From positions 64,078 to 128,077 of the forward strand of contig WHSR01000004.1 of NCBI GenBank assembly GCA_009379995.1: a DNA stretch of 64,000 nucleotides. Reading direction: 5' to 3'. Positions 35,963 to 44,901 of the stretch are shown in pieces. Position numbers and translations under genes: made by a program. The stretch comes from Streptosporangiales bacterium (GTDB lineage: Bacteria; Actinomycetota; Actinomycetes; Streptosporangiales; WHSR01). The notes beneath the pieces are model-generated. The model did no database searches. It was not told the DNA's origin and worked only from the letters and a program-made list of their open reading frames with translations. The first letter of the stretch is position 1. Every line of letters starts with the position of its first letter.

Positions 35963-36789
35963 CGCGGGCCGTCCCCGGGACCGGCCGGGACGAAGGCGAG
36001 CGGACGAATCGGCGACCCGGTGCCGCCCCGGATCTTCAGCGGTGTCGCCGTGAAGAAGAACTCGTACGACCGGGAGGAGGCGAGACCGGCCAGGTTCATC
36101 GCCTCCATGATGAACACGCCGCTGTCGACCAGGAGATGGACGTGCACCGGAAGGCTCGGACTCGGCGTCCGTTCGTAGGCCACCGTGTCGGCGCCGGTGG
36201 CGAGGATGCCCCGCTCGGTGAGCCAGCGCGCACCGCTCAGCTCGACACCGGGTGCCCCGCTCCCGACGCCCAGGAAGCGGGCCGGCTCGGACCAGTACGC
36301 ATCCCACCCGGTCCGCACGCAGACCACCGACCCGGGCCCGGGGGCCGGGTGCTCGGCGAACCAGTCCTCGAGCATCCCGGCGGTCACCCCGTCGTCGGGG
36401 GTGAGCGCGCGCCCCAGCAGGCCCGGCACGTCCACCAGGTGACCGCCCGCCGCGAAGGGGGCGATCTCGTGGATGCCGTGCACGCGGACACCCTCGCCGT
36501 ACGACTGGTGATCGGCGACGTCCACGCCCCCGTGCAGCCGCCCGCCGCAGGAGACGTGCGCCAGGCCGTCCACGTGCGTGCCCACGTGCCCGCCGGTCGT
36601 GATGAGCTCCGCGGCCGACGACACCTCACCCTCGTACACGACGTCGCCGTGCCGCTTGGTCAGGGTGAAGGCATACGGCGGGTGGTTCGGATGGTGTGGT
36701 ATCCCGGTGTGCAGTGGCTGAGCAAGGTCGTAGACCCGCATCTGCCCGGCGGCCGGCCACGGGACGTCCATCGTCCAGGACGTGCTCAC
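35959..36789 (-). CDS. cyclase-family metal-dependent hydrolase
   Basis: A 276-residue protein of the kynurenine formamidase/putative cyclase family. The metal-binding motif HVGTHVDGLAHV matches the family HxGTHxDxxxH. Members hydrolyse amides or lactones; the substrate here is unknown. It starts at the ATG at 36789 and its stop overlaps the TetR start. The next gene upstream ends 18 bases away. Confidence 0.88.
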   Translation of the reverse strand: MSTSWTMDVPWPAAGQMRVYDLAQPLHTGIPHHPNHPPYAFTLTKRHGDVVYEGEVSSAAELITTGGHVGTHVDGLAHVSCGGRLHGGVDVADHQSYGEGVRVHGIHEIAPFAAGGHLVDVPGLLGRALTPDDGVTAGMLEDWFAEHPAPGPGSVVCVRTGWDAYWSEPARFLGVGSGAPGVELSGARWLTERGILATGADTVAYERTPSPSLPVHVHLLVDSGVFIMEAMNLAGLASSRSYEFFFTATPLKIRGGTGSPIRPLAFVPAGPGDGPR

Positions 36790-36807
36790 GCCACACCTCC
36801 TTGTTGC

Positions 36808-37974
36808 TTATTCCTTCGTCGCGGACTCCACTGCCCTCTTGATGGCCCGGCCGAGGACGAGCCGCTGGATCTCCGACGTACCTTCGTAGATCTCGACGAT
36901 CCGCTGGTCCCGGTACAGGCGTTCGGCCGGGCAGGGCCTGCAGTACCCGGCTCCGCCGAAGACCTGCACGGCCGCGTCGACCGCGTGATGCGCGGCCTCG
37001 CTGGCGTACAGCTTGGCCATCGCCCCGGGCACACCAACGTCGCGGCCTTCGTCGTAGGCCGCCGCGGCGTCGAAGGTGAGCATCCGGGCCGCCGACAGCT
37101 CGGTGGCCACGTCGGCGAGCCGGAAGGAAATGCCCTGGTTGTCGATGATCGGCCGACCGAACGTATGCCGGCGGGTCGCCTGGACGCTGGCGATGTCCAA
37201 GGCGGCGAGGCCGATGCCGACGGCCTGCGCGGCCACACCGATGCGGCCCGCGTCGAGGGTCCGGAGCGCCAGCTTCAGCCCGCCGCCCACGTCCCCGAGG
37301 CGCGCCTCGTCCGGGACCGTGACGTCGAGCCTGAGGTTGGAGGTGAGCGTGCCGCGCAGGCCCATCTTGTCCTCGTAGCGGTCGATGGTGACGCCGTCCG
37401 CGTCCCTGTCGACCATGTAGGCGGTGATCCCGCGGGAGCCGGCCTCGGGATCGGTGCGGACGAACACCACGTAGTACCGGGACGCGCCGCCGTTGCCGAT
37501 GAAGATCTTCTCGCCGGTGAGGTGCCAGCCGTCGCCGTCGCGCCGACCCGACGCCGTGATCGCGGCGGCGTCGCTGCCCGCGCCGACCTCGGTAAGCGCG
37601 AAGCTCACCGCGTTGCCGCGGGCCATCTCCCCCAGATACCGGCCCTGCTGTTCGGGTGTGCCGACGAGCAGCAGCGGCGTGCCGCCCAGCGAGTACGCGG
37701 TGAGGATGGCGCCGGTGGAGGCGCAACCGCGGGAGACCGCCTCGATGACCGCGCAGGTGGTGGCGAACGACGCACCTTGACCGCCGTAGTCGCGCGGGAT
37801 GAACAGCCCGGCGAGCCCCGACTCGACGAGCGCCGCAACGTTCTCCCAGGGATAGCGGCCCTCCCGATCGAGCTCCTCGGCGAGTGGGGCGAAGCGGTCG
37901 GCCGCGAGCTCGCGGGCCAGCTGCCGCCAGCGCCGGCCGTCCTCGTCGAGCGTCGGCTCCCAGACGATGGGCAT
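36808..37974 (-). CDS. acyl-CoA dehydrogenase
   Basis: A 388-residue dehydrogenase with the full canonical set: FALTEVGAGSDAAAITASG, WHLTGEKIFIGNGG, ATRRHTFGRPI, and the catalytic Glu in IVEIYEGTSEIQR. It would form a trans-2-enoyl-CoA with FAD, passing electrons to ETF. It is the first gene of the module A row on the minus strand, but a promoter was not clear in the 34 bases before it. Confidence 0.93.
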   Translation of the reverse strand: MPIVWEPTLDEDGRRWRQLARELAADRFAPLAEELDREGRYPWENVAALVESGLAGLFIPRDYGGQGASFATTCAVIEAVSRGCASTGAILTAYSLGGTPLLLVGTPEQQGRYLGEMARGNAVSFALTEVGAGSDAAAITASGRRDGDGWHLTGEKIFIGNGGASRYYVVFVRTDPEAGSRGITAYMVDRDADGVTIDRYEDKMGLRGTLTSNLRLDVTVPDEARLGDVGGGLKLALRTLDAGRIGVAAQAVGIGLAALDIASVQATRRHTFGRPIIDNQGISFRLADVATELSAARMLTFDAAAAYDEGRDVGVPGAMAKLYASEAAHHAVDAAVQVFGGAGYCRPCPAERLYRDQRIVEIYEGTSEIQRLVLGRAIKRAVESATKE

Positions 37975-38008
37975 GCGGACTCCTCACCGGTGGGTCGCGA
38001 CGGCCATA

Positions 38009-38878
38009 CTACTCGGTATGTTTTCGTAGGAACCGAACCAGCCCGGTCTCCAGCGCCGCCGCGACGCGCTCCCGGAAGGCGGGGTCGGACAGCCGGGCGG
38101 CGTCCGTGGCGTTGCGTATGTTGCCGCACTCCACGAAGATCTTCGGCACGGTCGAGAGGTTCAGCCCACCGAGGTCGTCCCGGGTGTCCAGTCCCGCACT
38201 GCCGATGTAGGTCGCGTACGGCTGGCCGGTGCCCGCTCGGAAGGCGGACCGTATCCGCAGGGCGAGCCGGTGGGAGGCGGGCGCGATCGCCGCCGTGTAC
38301 CCGGGAATCGACGCGGGCTCGATGACGTGGAAACCCCGGCCGCCCGCCGGCCCGCCGTCGGCGTGGATGGACAGCGCGGCGTCGGCGTTCGCCCTGTTGC
38401 CGATGGCTGCCCTCCTCGTGATGCACGGACCGACCCCGCTGTTGGTCTTCCTGGTGAGCACCACCCTGATGCCGCGCGCACGCAGCCGACGGGCGAGCCG
38501 TTTCGCGACGTCGAAGGCGAACGCCGCCTCGGCGTACCCGGCATTGGTCTCCGCACCCGTGGTGTCGCACGCCTTCTCCAGCGTCCCCGCGTCGACCTGT
38601 CTGTTGATGATCTCCGGATGGGCACCGTTGCCGCCGTTGTGGCCGGGGTCGAGGGCGACGACCGCGCCAGCGAGCGACCGTCCGCTCGACCGCGCCGAGG
38701 GGGAGGGCGAATCGGACGGGCCGCCGGTCGGGGTCTGGACGGCCGGCGTGGTGCCGGCTGGGGCGGGAGCCGAGTCGGCAGCGGGAGTCGCCCCGCCGCA
38801 CCCGCCGGCGAACAGGGCGGCGGCCGCGACGCAGGCGGCGACGTTTCTCCTCACGGCCCCACTTGCGGCCGCGACCAC
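38009..38878 (-). CDS. N-acetylmuramoyl-L-alanine amidase (Amidase_3), exported
   Basis: A zinc amidase that cuts the bond between MurNAc and L-Ala. The zinc and catalytic motifs are VALDPGHNGG (His), NAGYAEAAFAFDVA (Glu), ALSIHADGG (His) and FVECGNIRN (Glu). The N-terminus has a signal peptide RRNVAACVAAAALFAGGC that looks like a lipoprotein signal, then a Pro/Ser/Thr-rich linker. I chose the GTG at 38878, with GGAGGG upstream; a GTG at 38854 would give a shorter signal. Unrelated in function to its neighbours. Confidence 0.88.
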   Translation of the reverse strand: MVAAASGAVRRNVAACVAAAALFAGGCGGATPAADSAPAPAGTTPAVQTPTGGPSDSPSPSARSSGRSLAGAVVALDPGHNGGNGAHPEIINRQVDAGTLEKACDTTGAETNAGYAEAAFAFDVAKRLARRLRARGIRVVLTRKTNSGVGPCITRRAAIGNRANADAALSIHADGGPAGGRGFHVIEPASIPGYTAAIAPASHRLALRIRSAFRAGTGQPYATYIGSAGLDTRDDLGGLNLSTVPKIFVECGNIRNATDAARLSDPAFRERVAAALETGLVRFLRKHTE

Positions 38879-38879
38879 G

Positions 38880-40178
38880 TCATCCCTCCCCGGCCAGCCG
38901 GGGTGCGAGCCAGCGGGCCGCGGCCAGCGCCGTCGCGTCCTCCCCCGGCGGGGCGACGACCTGCACGCCGAGCGGAAGGCCGTCCGCTCCGAGCAGGCCG
39001 GGTACTGCCACGGCCGGCGTGCCCAGCAGCGTCCACGCTCGGCACAGCAGGGGGTCCCCCGTGGTGTCGAGTCCGGCCGGCGCCTCACCGAGCACGCTGG
39101 GCGCCAGCACAACGTCGACGTCCCGGAACAGCTCGCCGATCCTCCCCCGGCACTCCCCGGCGACACGCTGCGCGTCCCGGTAGGTCTCCGGCGGCCGGGC
39201 GTTTCCCCGTTCCAGCAGGGCGCGGAGCCCCTCGCTGAGCTGGTCGGGATGCCGACGCCACTCCTCCTCGAGCCCTCGCGGGGCCTCGCATTCCATGATC
39301 GTGATCTGTGCCTCGGCCAGATTCTCGAACCCGGCCGGCGCGGCGATCTCGTCGACGAAGGTCTGCGACGCAAGCCGGTCGACCGCGCGCTCGATGCGGT
39401 CCCTGGCGTCCGGGTCGATCCGGCCCCACTCGGGCATCCGCACGAACCCGATCCTCGGCGTCCGTCCGTTCAGCGACGTCGCCCCGAGGTCGAAGCCGGC
39501 CGGTCCCCGCGCGGACAGCACCTGGGCAACGACGGCGAGATCCTCGGCGGCACGGGCCAGATGTCCCAGCGTGTCCAGGGACGAGCTGATCATCTTGACG
39601 CCGGACAGCTCGAAGGAACCGTAGGTCGGCTTCAGGCCGAAGACCCCGCAAAAGGACGCTGGCCGCACGATCGAGCCGGCGGTCTGGCTGCCCAGCGCGA
39701 CCGGCACGTGGTAGTCGGCGACGGCGGCGGCCGTACCGCTCGAGGACCCGCCGGGGGTGCGCGCCGGATCGTGCGGGTTCACCGTCCTTCCCGGCCGGAA
39801 GAGAGCGAACTCGGTGGTCACCGTCTTGCCGATGATGACGGCGCCGGCATCGCGGAGGCGGCGGACACACGCGGCGTCGTCGGCTGGGCGGCGTCCGGCG
39901 TAGATCGGAGAGCCACAAGCCGTGGGGAGGTCAGCGGTGTCCACGATGTCCTTGATCCCGATCGGCACGCCGTGCAGGGGGCCGCGCGGCCGCTCGCCGT
40001 CCCGTTGCCGCGCCGCCCGGAGGGCGAGGTCGGGATCGAGGAATTCCCACGCGCCGACGGCACCGTCCCGTTCGCCGATCCGGTCCAGGCACGAGCGAAC
40101 CAGCTCCTCCGAGGTCAACCGGCCGGCACTGATGAGGGACGCGGCCTGCGCCGCGGAGAGTCGATGCGGGTCTGTCAT
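38880..40178 (-). CDS. amidase-signature family amidohydrolase
   Basis: A 432-residue enzyme of the amidase signature family. The Ser-cisSer-Lys triad is visible: Lys in PIGIKDIVDTADLPT, cis-Ser in TPGGSSSGTAAAV, and nucleophile Ser in ALGSQTAGSIVRPASF. GatA partners (GatB, GatC) are not nearby, so it is a stand-alone amidase. The ATG at 40178 (MTDPHRLSAAQAASL) is chosen; the open frame continues upstream into the divergent monooxygenase gene and is not real there. Confidence 0.9.
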   Translation of the reverse strand: MTDPHRLSAAQAASLISAGRLTSEELVRSCLDRIGERDGAVGAWEFLDPDLALRAARQRDGERPRGPLHGVPIGIKDIVDTADLPTACGSPIYAGRRPADDAACVRRLRDAGAVIIGKTVTTEFALFRPGRTVNPHDPARTPGGSSSGTAAAVADYHVPVALGSQTAGSIVRPASFCGVFGLKPTYGSFELSGVKMISSSLDTLGHLARAAEDLAVVAQVLSARGPAGFDLGATSLNGRTPRIGFVRMPEWGRIDPDARDRIERAVDRLASQTFVDEIAAPAGFENLAEAQITIMECEAPRGLEEEWRRHPDQLSEGLRALLERGNARPPETYRDAQRVAGECRGRIGELFRDVDVVLAPSVLGEAPAGLDTTGDPLLCRAWTLLGTPAVAVPGLLGADGLPLGVQVVAPPGEDATALAAARWLAPRLAGEG

Positions 40179-40204
40179 GGCACCGTCCGCCTCGTAGCGT
40201 TGAC

Positions 40205-40221
40205 TGGACCTCTCTGGTCCA
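40205..40221. promoter_or_regulatory. perfect inverted repeat in the divergent amidase/monooxygenase region
   Basis: TGGACC-TCTCT-GGTCCA is a perfect 6-base-arm inverted repeat, 26 bases before the amidase start and 170 bases before the monooxygenase start. A regulator binding here could control both directions. No regulator gene is adjacent. The rest of the 216-base gap shows no gene. Confidence 0.4.
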
Positions 40222-40394
40222 GGCTTTCTTGGTACTACAAGATCGATCTCGTCGGGGAGGCCACAGCTAACCTCGACCTCGATCACGCTGGAGGTGACCG
40301 CCACCATGACCCTGCTGCCCGGCGTATCTCGACGCTCCGCCGGACCGGCCGGTTCGCTGGCGCTCGCTGTGATGCTCACTTTGGGAGGCGCCTC

Positions 40395-41600
40395 ATGACA
40401 TCCGATCCCATCGTCGTCGGCGCCGGACCGGTCGGCCTCACCGCCGCCTGGCTGCTGGCCTCCCGGGGGATCGCGGTGACCGTGCTCGAGGCCGCACCGG
40501 AGCCGCAAACCGACTGGCGGGCCTCGACGTTCCACGCGGCGACGCTCGAACTGCTCGACCAGCTGGGCGTCGTCGACGACATGCACAGCGAAGGGCTGGC
40601 GGTACCGCGGTACCAGTTCCGGGACCGCACGGAGGGCGTCGTCGCCGAGTTCGAGTTCGGCGTGCTCGCCGACGTCACCCGGTTCCCGTACCGACTCCAG
40701 CTCAACCAACAACGGCTGGTGGCGATGCTCCTCGAAAGGCTCGCCCGGTCACCTCAGGCCGACCTGCGGTTCGGGCACGAGGTGACCGACGTCACGAACG
40801 AGGGCGACGGCGCCGTCGTCCAGGTGGAAGTCGACGGCCGGACCGAGAGCATCGCCGGGAGCTTCGTTCTCGCCGCCGACGGGGCCTCCTCCATCGTACG
40901 CCGGCAGCTGGAGATTCCGTTCGACGGGATGACCTATCCGCAGCGCTTCATCATCATCAGCATGGCCGAGGATCTGCGCGCCGACTGCGTACCCGACCTC
41001 GCGGACGTCTCCTACATCTCGGACCCGAAGGAGTTTCTGTTCGCTCTCCGGACCCCGGACTCGTGGCGGACCCTCTTCCCGGTACCGATGGACGAGCCGG
41101 TCGAGGTCGCGACCTCCGAGAAGCGGATGCAGGAGCGCTTGGCGGGCTTCCACCCGCTCGGCCGGCCGTACCAGATTCTCGACCGGCAGATCTACAACGT
41201 GCACCAGCGGGTCGCTGGAGCCTTCCGTGCCGGGCGGGTGCTGCTCCTCGGCGACGCCGCGCACATCAACAGCCCGCTGGGCGGCATGGGGCTGAACAGC
41301 GGCATCCACGACGCGATGGACGCCGGGCTCCGGCTCGTCCGGGTCCTGAGCGGAGACACCGATCGCGTGGACGAGGAACTCGACACCTACGCCCGCGCCC
41401 GCCGCACAGTCGCGATCGACTACGTACGCGCCGACACCCACCGCAATACCACGATCATGGCCGAGAGCGACCCGGCCGTCCGCGCGGCCAACCACGCGAG
41501 GCTCCGCGCCACGGCGGCCGACCCCAAGGCCGCGCGGGAGTGGATGCTGCGGGCCTCCATGATCGCCCAAGTGCACGACCAACGGATCGGAGCGGCATGA
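40395..41600 (+). CDS. FAD-dependent aromatic-type monooxygenase
   Basis: A 401-residue flavoprotein of the FAD_binding_3 (PheA/MhpA/TetX) type. GGGAGG precedes the ATG at 40395. The N-terminal dinucleotide fold reads IVVGAGPVGLTAAWLLASRG, the DG motif appears in VLAADGASSIVRRQL, and the second FAD motif is LLLGDAAHINSPLGGMGLNS. These enzymes hydroxylate phenolic or ring compounds with NAD(P)H and oxygen. Its stop overlaps the start of the LOG-family gene. Confidence 0.9.
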   Translation: MTSDPIVVGAGPVGLTAAWLLASRGIAVTVLEAAPEPQTDWRASTFHAATLELLDQLGVVDDMHSEGLAVPRYQFRDRTEGVVAEFEFGVLADVTRFPYRLQLNQQRLVAMLLERLARSPQADLRFGHEVTDVTNEGDGAVVQVEVDGRTESIAGSFVLAADGASSIVRRQLEIPFDGMTYPQRFIIISMAEDLRADCVPDLADVSYISDPKEFLFALRTPDSWRTLFPVPMDEPVEVATSEKRMQERLAGFHPLGRPYQILDRQIYNVHQRVAGAFRAGRVLLLGDAAHINSPLGGMGLNSGIHDAMDAGLRLVRVLSGDTDRVDEELDTYARARRTVAIDYVRADTHRNTTIMAESDPAVRAANHARLRATAADPKAAREWMLRASMIAQVHDQRIGAA

Positions 41601-42184
41601 GGCGCGTGTGCGTGTTCAGCGGGTCGACTCCGGGCGCCCGACCGGACTACCGGTCCGCGGCCGCCGAGCTGGGAGGGGAACTGGCCGCGCGCGGCGTCGG
41701 GCTAGTCTACGGCGGCGCCAAGGTCGGGCTGATGGGCGTCGTCGCCGACGCGGTGATGGCCGGCGGCGGCGAGGCCATCGGCGTCATCCCGGACCAGCTG
41801 ATGAAAAAGGAGATCGCCCACGACGGGCTCACCGACCTGCGGGTGGTCGCCAGCATGCACGAACGCAAGGCGATGATGGCCGACCTCGCGGACGGGATCG
41901 TCGCTCTGCCGGGTGGCTTCGGGACGCTGGAGGAGTTCATCGAGGCAGTCACCTGGGTGCAGCTCGGGTTGCAGGTCAAGCCGTGCGGATTGCTCGACGT
42001 TGCCGGCTTCTATCAGCCCTTACTGCGCCTCGTCGATCACGCGGTGCAGGAGCGGTTCATCCCGGCCGAGCACCGCGATCTGATCATCGTGGAACCGACA
42101 CCGGCACGGCTCCTCGACGCCATGCCGCGCTGGCAGCCCCCCACGGTCGAGAAGTGGGTCGACCGAGCGCCTCCCGCGCGCTAG
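41597..42184 (+). CDS. LOG-family (TIGR00730) nucleotide phosphoribohydrolase
   Basis: A 195-residue Rossmann-fold protein. FSGSTPGARPDY and GLVYGGAKVGLMG start the fold, and ALPGGFGTLEEFIE is the signature PGGxGTxxE. Relatives release cytokinin bases or free purines from 5'-monophosphates. The ATG overlaps the monooxygenase stop (ATGA), an unusual pairing. It converges with the ThDP enzyme gene, 22 bases away. Confidence 0.9.
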   Translation: MRRVCVFSGSTPGARPDYRSAAAELGGELAARGVGLVYGGAKVGLMGVVADAVMAGGGEAIGVIPDQLMKKEIAHDGLTDLRVVASMHERKAMMADLADGIVALPGGFGTLEEFIEAVTWVQLGLQVKPCGLLDVAGFYQPLLRLVDHAVQERFIPAEHRDLIIVEPTPARLLDAMPRWQPPTVEKWVDRAPPAR

Positions 42185-42206
42185 CAGCCGGCGCCCCTTT
42201 GGCGGT

Positions 42207-43850
42207 TTACGGGGTGCCGAAGCGGCCGAGCAGCCCCCACGGGTTGGGCATCTCGCCCACCGGGACCTCGACGAGGAACGGCTCACCCGCTGCCAACGCC
42301 TCCCGCAGCACGGCGGCCAGCCGCTCCGGCGTCGTCGCGCGCTCGGCACCGATCCCGAACGCGCCGGCCAGCGCGACGAAGTCGGGGTTGCGCAGCTCGC
42401 TGCCGATGAACCGGGCCCCGAATTTATCCCGCTGGTCGCGCCGCACGTTGCCGTACGCCGAGTCGTCGAAGACCACCGTGACCACGCCGATGCCGTACTG
42501 ACGCGCGGTGGCCAGCTCCGGCAGGGCGTAGCCGAAGCCGCCGTCGCCGGTGATCGACACCACCGCACGGTCCGGGTTCGCGGCCTTGGCGCCGAGCGCC
42601 GTCGGGAAGCCGTAGCCCAGCGTCCCCTGGTAGCCCGGGCCGAGGTAGGTGCGCGGTCCGTAGACCGGATAGGCGGCCCGGGTCAGGTAGGCGACCTGGG
42701 TGAGCTCGGCGACGAGCACCCCGTCCTCGGGGATCGCGGACCGCAGCGCCCGCACCCACGACGCCTGCGGCTCCAACCGAGCGATCTCCTCGTCGCACCA
42801 CCGGCGTACCTCCTCCAGCTCCGACCGGCGGGATGGTCGGGTAGGCAGCCCGTCCACCCGTTCCAGCAGGCCGGCAAGGCCGAGCCGGGCGTCACCGTGG
42901 ACCGCCAGGGCCGGCTCCCGGGGATCGCCGAGATCCGCCGGGTCGGCGCCGAGCAGCACGACCGATGCGTCCGCGGACGTGGGCACGGGCGTACCACGAG
43001 GCGTGATGAAACGGCTGCCCACCACCAGGACGACGTCGGCGTCCGGCAGGACCCGGGATCCGCCGACGCTGGTGAGCGCGAGACGATGACGGTCCGACAG
43101 TGCGCCGCGCCCGTTCGGGCTCATCACTACCGGCGCCTCGAGCGCCTCGGCCAGCTCCCGCAGCGGCTCGCCGGCGTTGCCCCCCACGGCTCCCCCACCG
43201 GCGTAGATGACCGGCCGCCGCGCCGAACGAAGCAGGGACGCCGCCTTGTCCAGCAGTTCCGGGTCGGGAAGTACCGCGCCTGCGGCGACGTCGCCGGCCG
43301 AACCGTCGGGCTGGACCAGGTCGACCCGGCCGGTGGCCTCCAGGACATCCGGCGGAACCTCGACGCCGACCGGCCGTGGCCGCCCGGCCCGCGCCTGCCG
43401 GAACGCCTCCCGCACCAGCCCCGGCACCTGTCCCACCTCGGAGGCGATGCCCGACCACTTGGTGAGGGACCCGAGCACCCCCGACTGATCCGGGATCTCG
43501 TGCAGGACGCCCAGACCACGTCCGATGGCCCCGGACGGGATCTGCCCACAGACACACACCACCGGCGACGAGCACGCGTACGCGGTGGCCAGACCGGCGG
43601 ACGCGTTGAGCAGCCCCGGCCCGGGCACCACCACACACACCCCAACCTCCCCCGTCGACCGTGCCGAACCGTCCGCCATGTACGACGCCGCCTGCTCGTG
43701 GCGGGTTGTGACGAATCTCACCGGGTCATCCGGGAGCTTCGCGAGCCCGTCGAGCGCGTAGTCGAGCTGTACCCCCGGCACGCCGAACACCTGGGAGACG
43801 CCCTCCAGAGCAAGTTGACGTGCCAGAGCCTCGCCGCCGGTCATCTCCAT
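42207..43850 (-). CDS. thiamine-diphosphate enzyme, acetolactate synthase-like
   Basis: A 547-residue ThDP enzyme with all three domains. The catalytic Glu is in VTTRHEQAASYMADG, the central domain starts near PVIYAGGGAVGG, and the ThDP/Mg site reads VSITGDGGFGYALPELAT with DDSAYGN. Family members decarboxylate 2-keto acids or ligate aldehydes. No small regulatory subunit (IlvN) follows, so branched-chain biosynthesis is unlikely. It is the last gene of the TRAP/DapA operon, 10 bases after dctP, so it probably acts on a product of the DapA-like lyase. Confidence 0.88.
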   Translation of the reverse strand: MEMTGGEALARQLALEGVSQVFGVPGVQLDYALDGLAKLPDDPVRFVTTRHEQAASYMADGSARSTGEVGVCVVVPGPGLLNASAGLATAYACSSPVVCVCGQIPSGAIGRGLGVLHEIPDQSGVLGSLTKWSGIASEVGQVPGLVREAFRQARAGRPRPVGVEVPPDVLEATGRVDLVQPDGSAGDVAAGAVLPDPELLDKAASLLRSARRPVIYAGGGAVGGNAGEPLRELAEALEAPVVMSPNGRGALSDRHRLALTSVGGSRVLPDADVVLVVGSRFITPRGTPVPTSADASVVLLGADPADLGDPREPALAVHGDARLGLAGLLERVDGLPTRPSRRSELEEVRRWCDEEIARLEPQASWVRALRSAIPEDGVLVAELTQVAYLTRAAYPVYGPRTYLGPGYQGTLGYGFPTALGAKAANPDRAVVSITGDGGFGYALPELATARQYGIGVVTVVFDDSAYGNVRRDQRDKFGARFIGSELRNPDFVALAGAFGIGAERATTPERLAAVLREALAAGEPFLVEVPVGEMPNPWGLLGRFGTP

Positions 43851-43860
43851 AGGGACATCA

Positions 43861-44889
43861 TCATCGCGCCGCGGCGATCTGGTCGAGGACCTCGCCGTAC
43901 TCCTTGCGGTAGCGCTCTATGACCGACCGAGTCGCCTCACGCCACGGGGCGGGGTCGTCGATCTCGATGATGTTGACGCCCGCGGCACGAAGCTTCTCCA
44001 TGTCCTCGGTCACCCGTTGGTCCCACTTCTCCCTCTGGAACGCCACCGACTCCTTCGCCGCCCCCTGGATGATCTCCTTGTCCTCGTCGCTCAGCCCATT
44101 CCATCTGTCCTGGCTCATGATCAGCACCTCCGGCACCCGGGTGTGCTCGTCCAGGGTGTAGTTCTTCGCCACCTCGTAGTGGGAGGACGAGTGGTAGCTG
44201 GGCGGGTTGTTCTCCGCGCCGTCGATCAGGCCACTCTGCAGCGAGCTGTACACCTCGCCGTAGTCCATGGGCGTCGGCGAGGCGCCGAGGGCCTTGATGA
44301 ACGCGACGCTGACGTCAGCCTGCTGTACGCGGAACTTCAGGCCCCGCAGGTCCTCGACGCTTTGTACCTCCTTCTTCGTCGTGTAGAAGCTCCTGGCCCC
44401 CGCGTCGTAGTAGGCCAGCCCCTTGAACCCGGACGGTTCCAGTCCGTCCAGCAGCCGCTGGCCGTCCGCGCCGTTCAGGAACTTCCACATGTGCTCGCCG
44501 CTGTCGAAGATGAACGGCAGGTTGAACACCCCCATGCCGCTGGCGAACTCGGTCATGGGAGCCGAGCTCACCCGGGTCATCTCGATCGCGCCGATCTGCA
44601 CCTGCTCGATGACCGCCGCCTCCTCGCCGAGCTGGCCGTTGGCGAAGACTCGGATGTCGATCCGTCCGTCCGTGCGCTCCCGGACCAGATCGGCGAACTT
44701 CTTGTCACCCAGGGTGGTGGGATAGTCGTCCGGCTGGACTTCCGCCAAGCGGAAGCGGGACCGGCCGCCGGCCCCCCCGCCGCCACCGCCGCACCCGGCG
44801 ATCCCCAGCGATGCGGCCCCGGCAAGGCCGACGCCGCCCAGTCTCAACAAATCTCTTCGGCTCAAGGTGCCGGCGTTGATGTGTGTCAC
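43861..44889 (-). CDS. TRAP transporter solute-binding protein (DctP family)
   Basis: A 342-residue extracytoplasmic binding protein. The signal is twin-arginine plus lipoprotein: LSRRDLLRLGGVGLAGAASL and then GIAGCGGG with the lipid-attachment Cys. The mature part has the DctP pattern: FAGGADG-like FLNGADGQRLLDGL, KEVQSVEDLRGLKFRVQQ and the carboxylate-binding Arg in LKFRVQQADV. It delivers a carboxylate to DctQM. Gene order dctQ-dctM-dctP is on the minus strand. Confidence 0.92.
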   Translation of the reverse strand: MTHINAGTLSRRDLLRLGGVGLAGAASLGIAGCGGGGGGAGGRSRFRLAEVQPDDYPTTLGDKKFADLVRERTDGRIDIRVFANGQLGEEAAVIEQVQIGAIEMTRVSSAPMTEFASGMGVFNLPFIFDSGEHMWKFLNGADGQRLLDGLEPSGFKGLAYYDAGARSFYTTKKEVQSVEDLRGLKFRVQQADVSVAFIKALGASPTPMDYGEVYSSLQSGLIDGAENNPPSYHSSSHYEVAKNYTLDEHTRVPEVLIMSQDRWNGLSDEDKEIIQGAAKESVAFQREKWDQRVTEDMEKLRAAGVNIIEIDDPAPWREATRSVIERYRKEYGEVLDQIAAAR

Positions 44890-44901
44890 GGAGGTTCTCC
44901 T

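Noticed and set aside
36136..38325. Long plus-strand open frame of 729 codons
   Set aside because: It is antisense to the cyclase, acyl-CoA dehydrogenase and amidase genes, which have clear motifs; no motif of its own.
38229..40394. Upstream extension of the FAD monooxygenase frame
   Set aside because: The open frame runs antisense through two genes; GGGAGG and the canonical N-terminus place the start at 40395.
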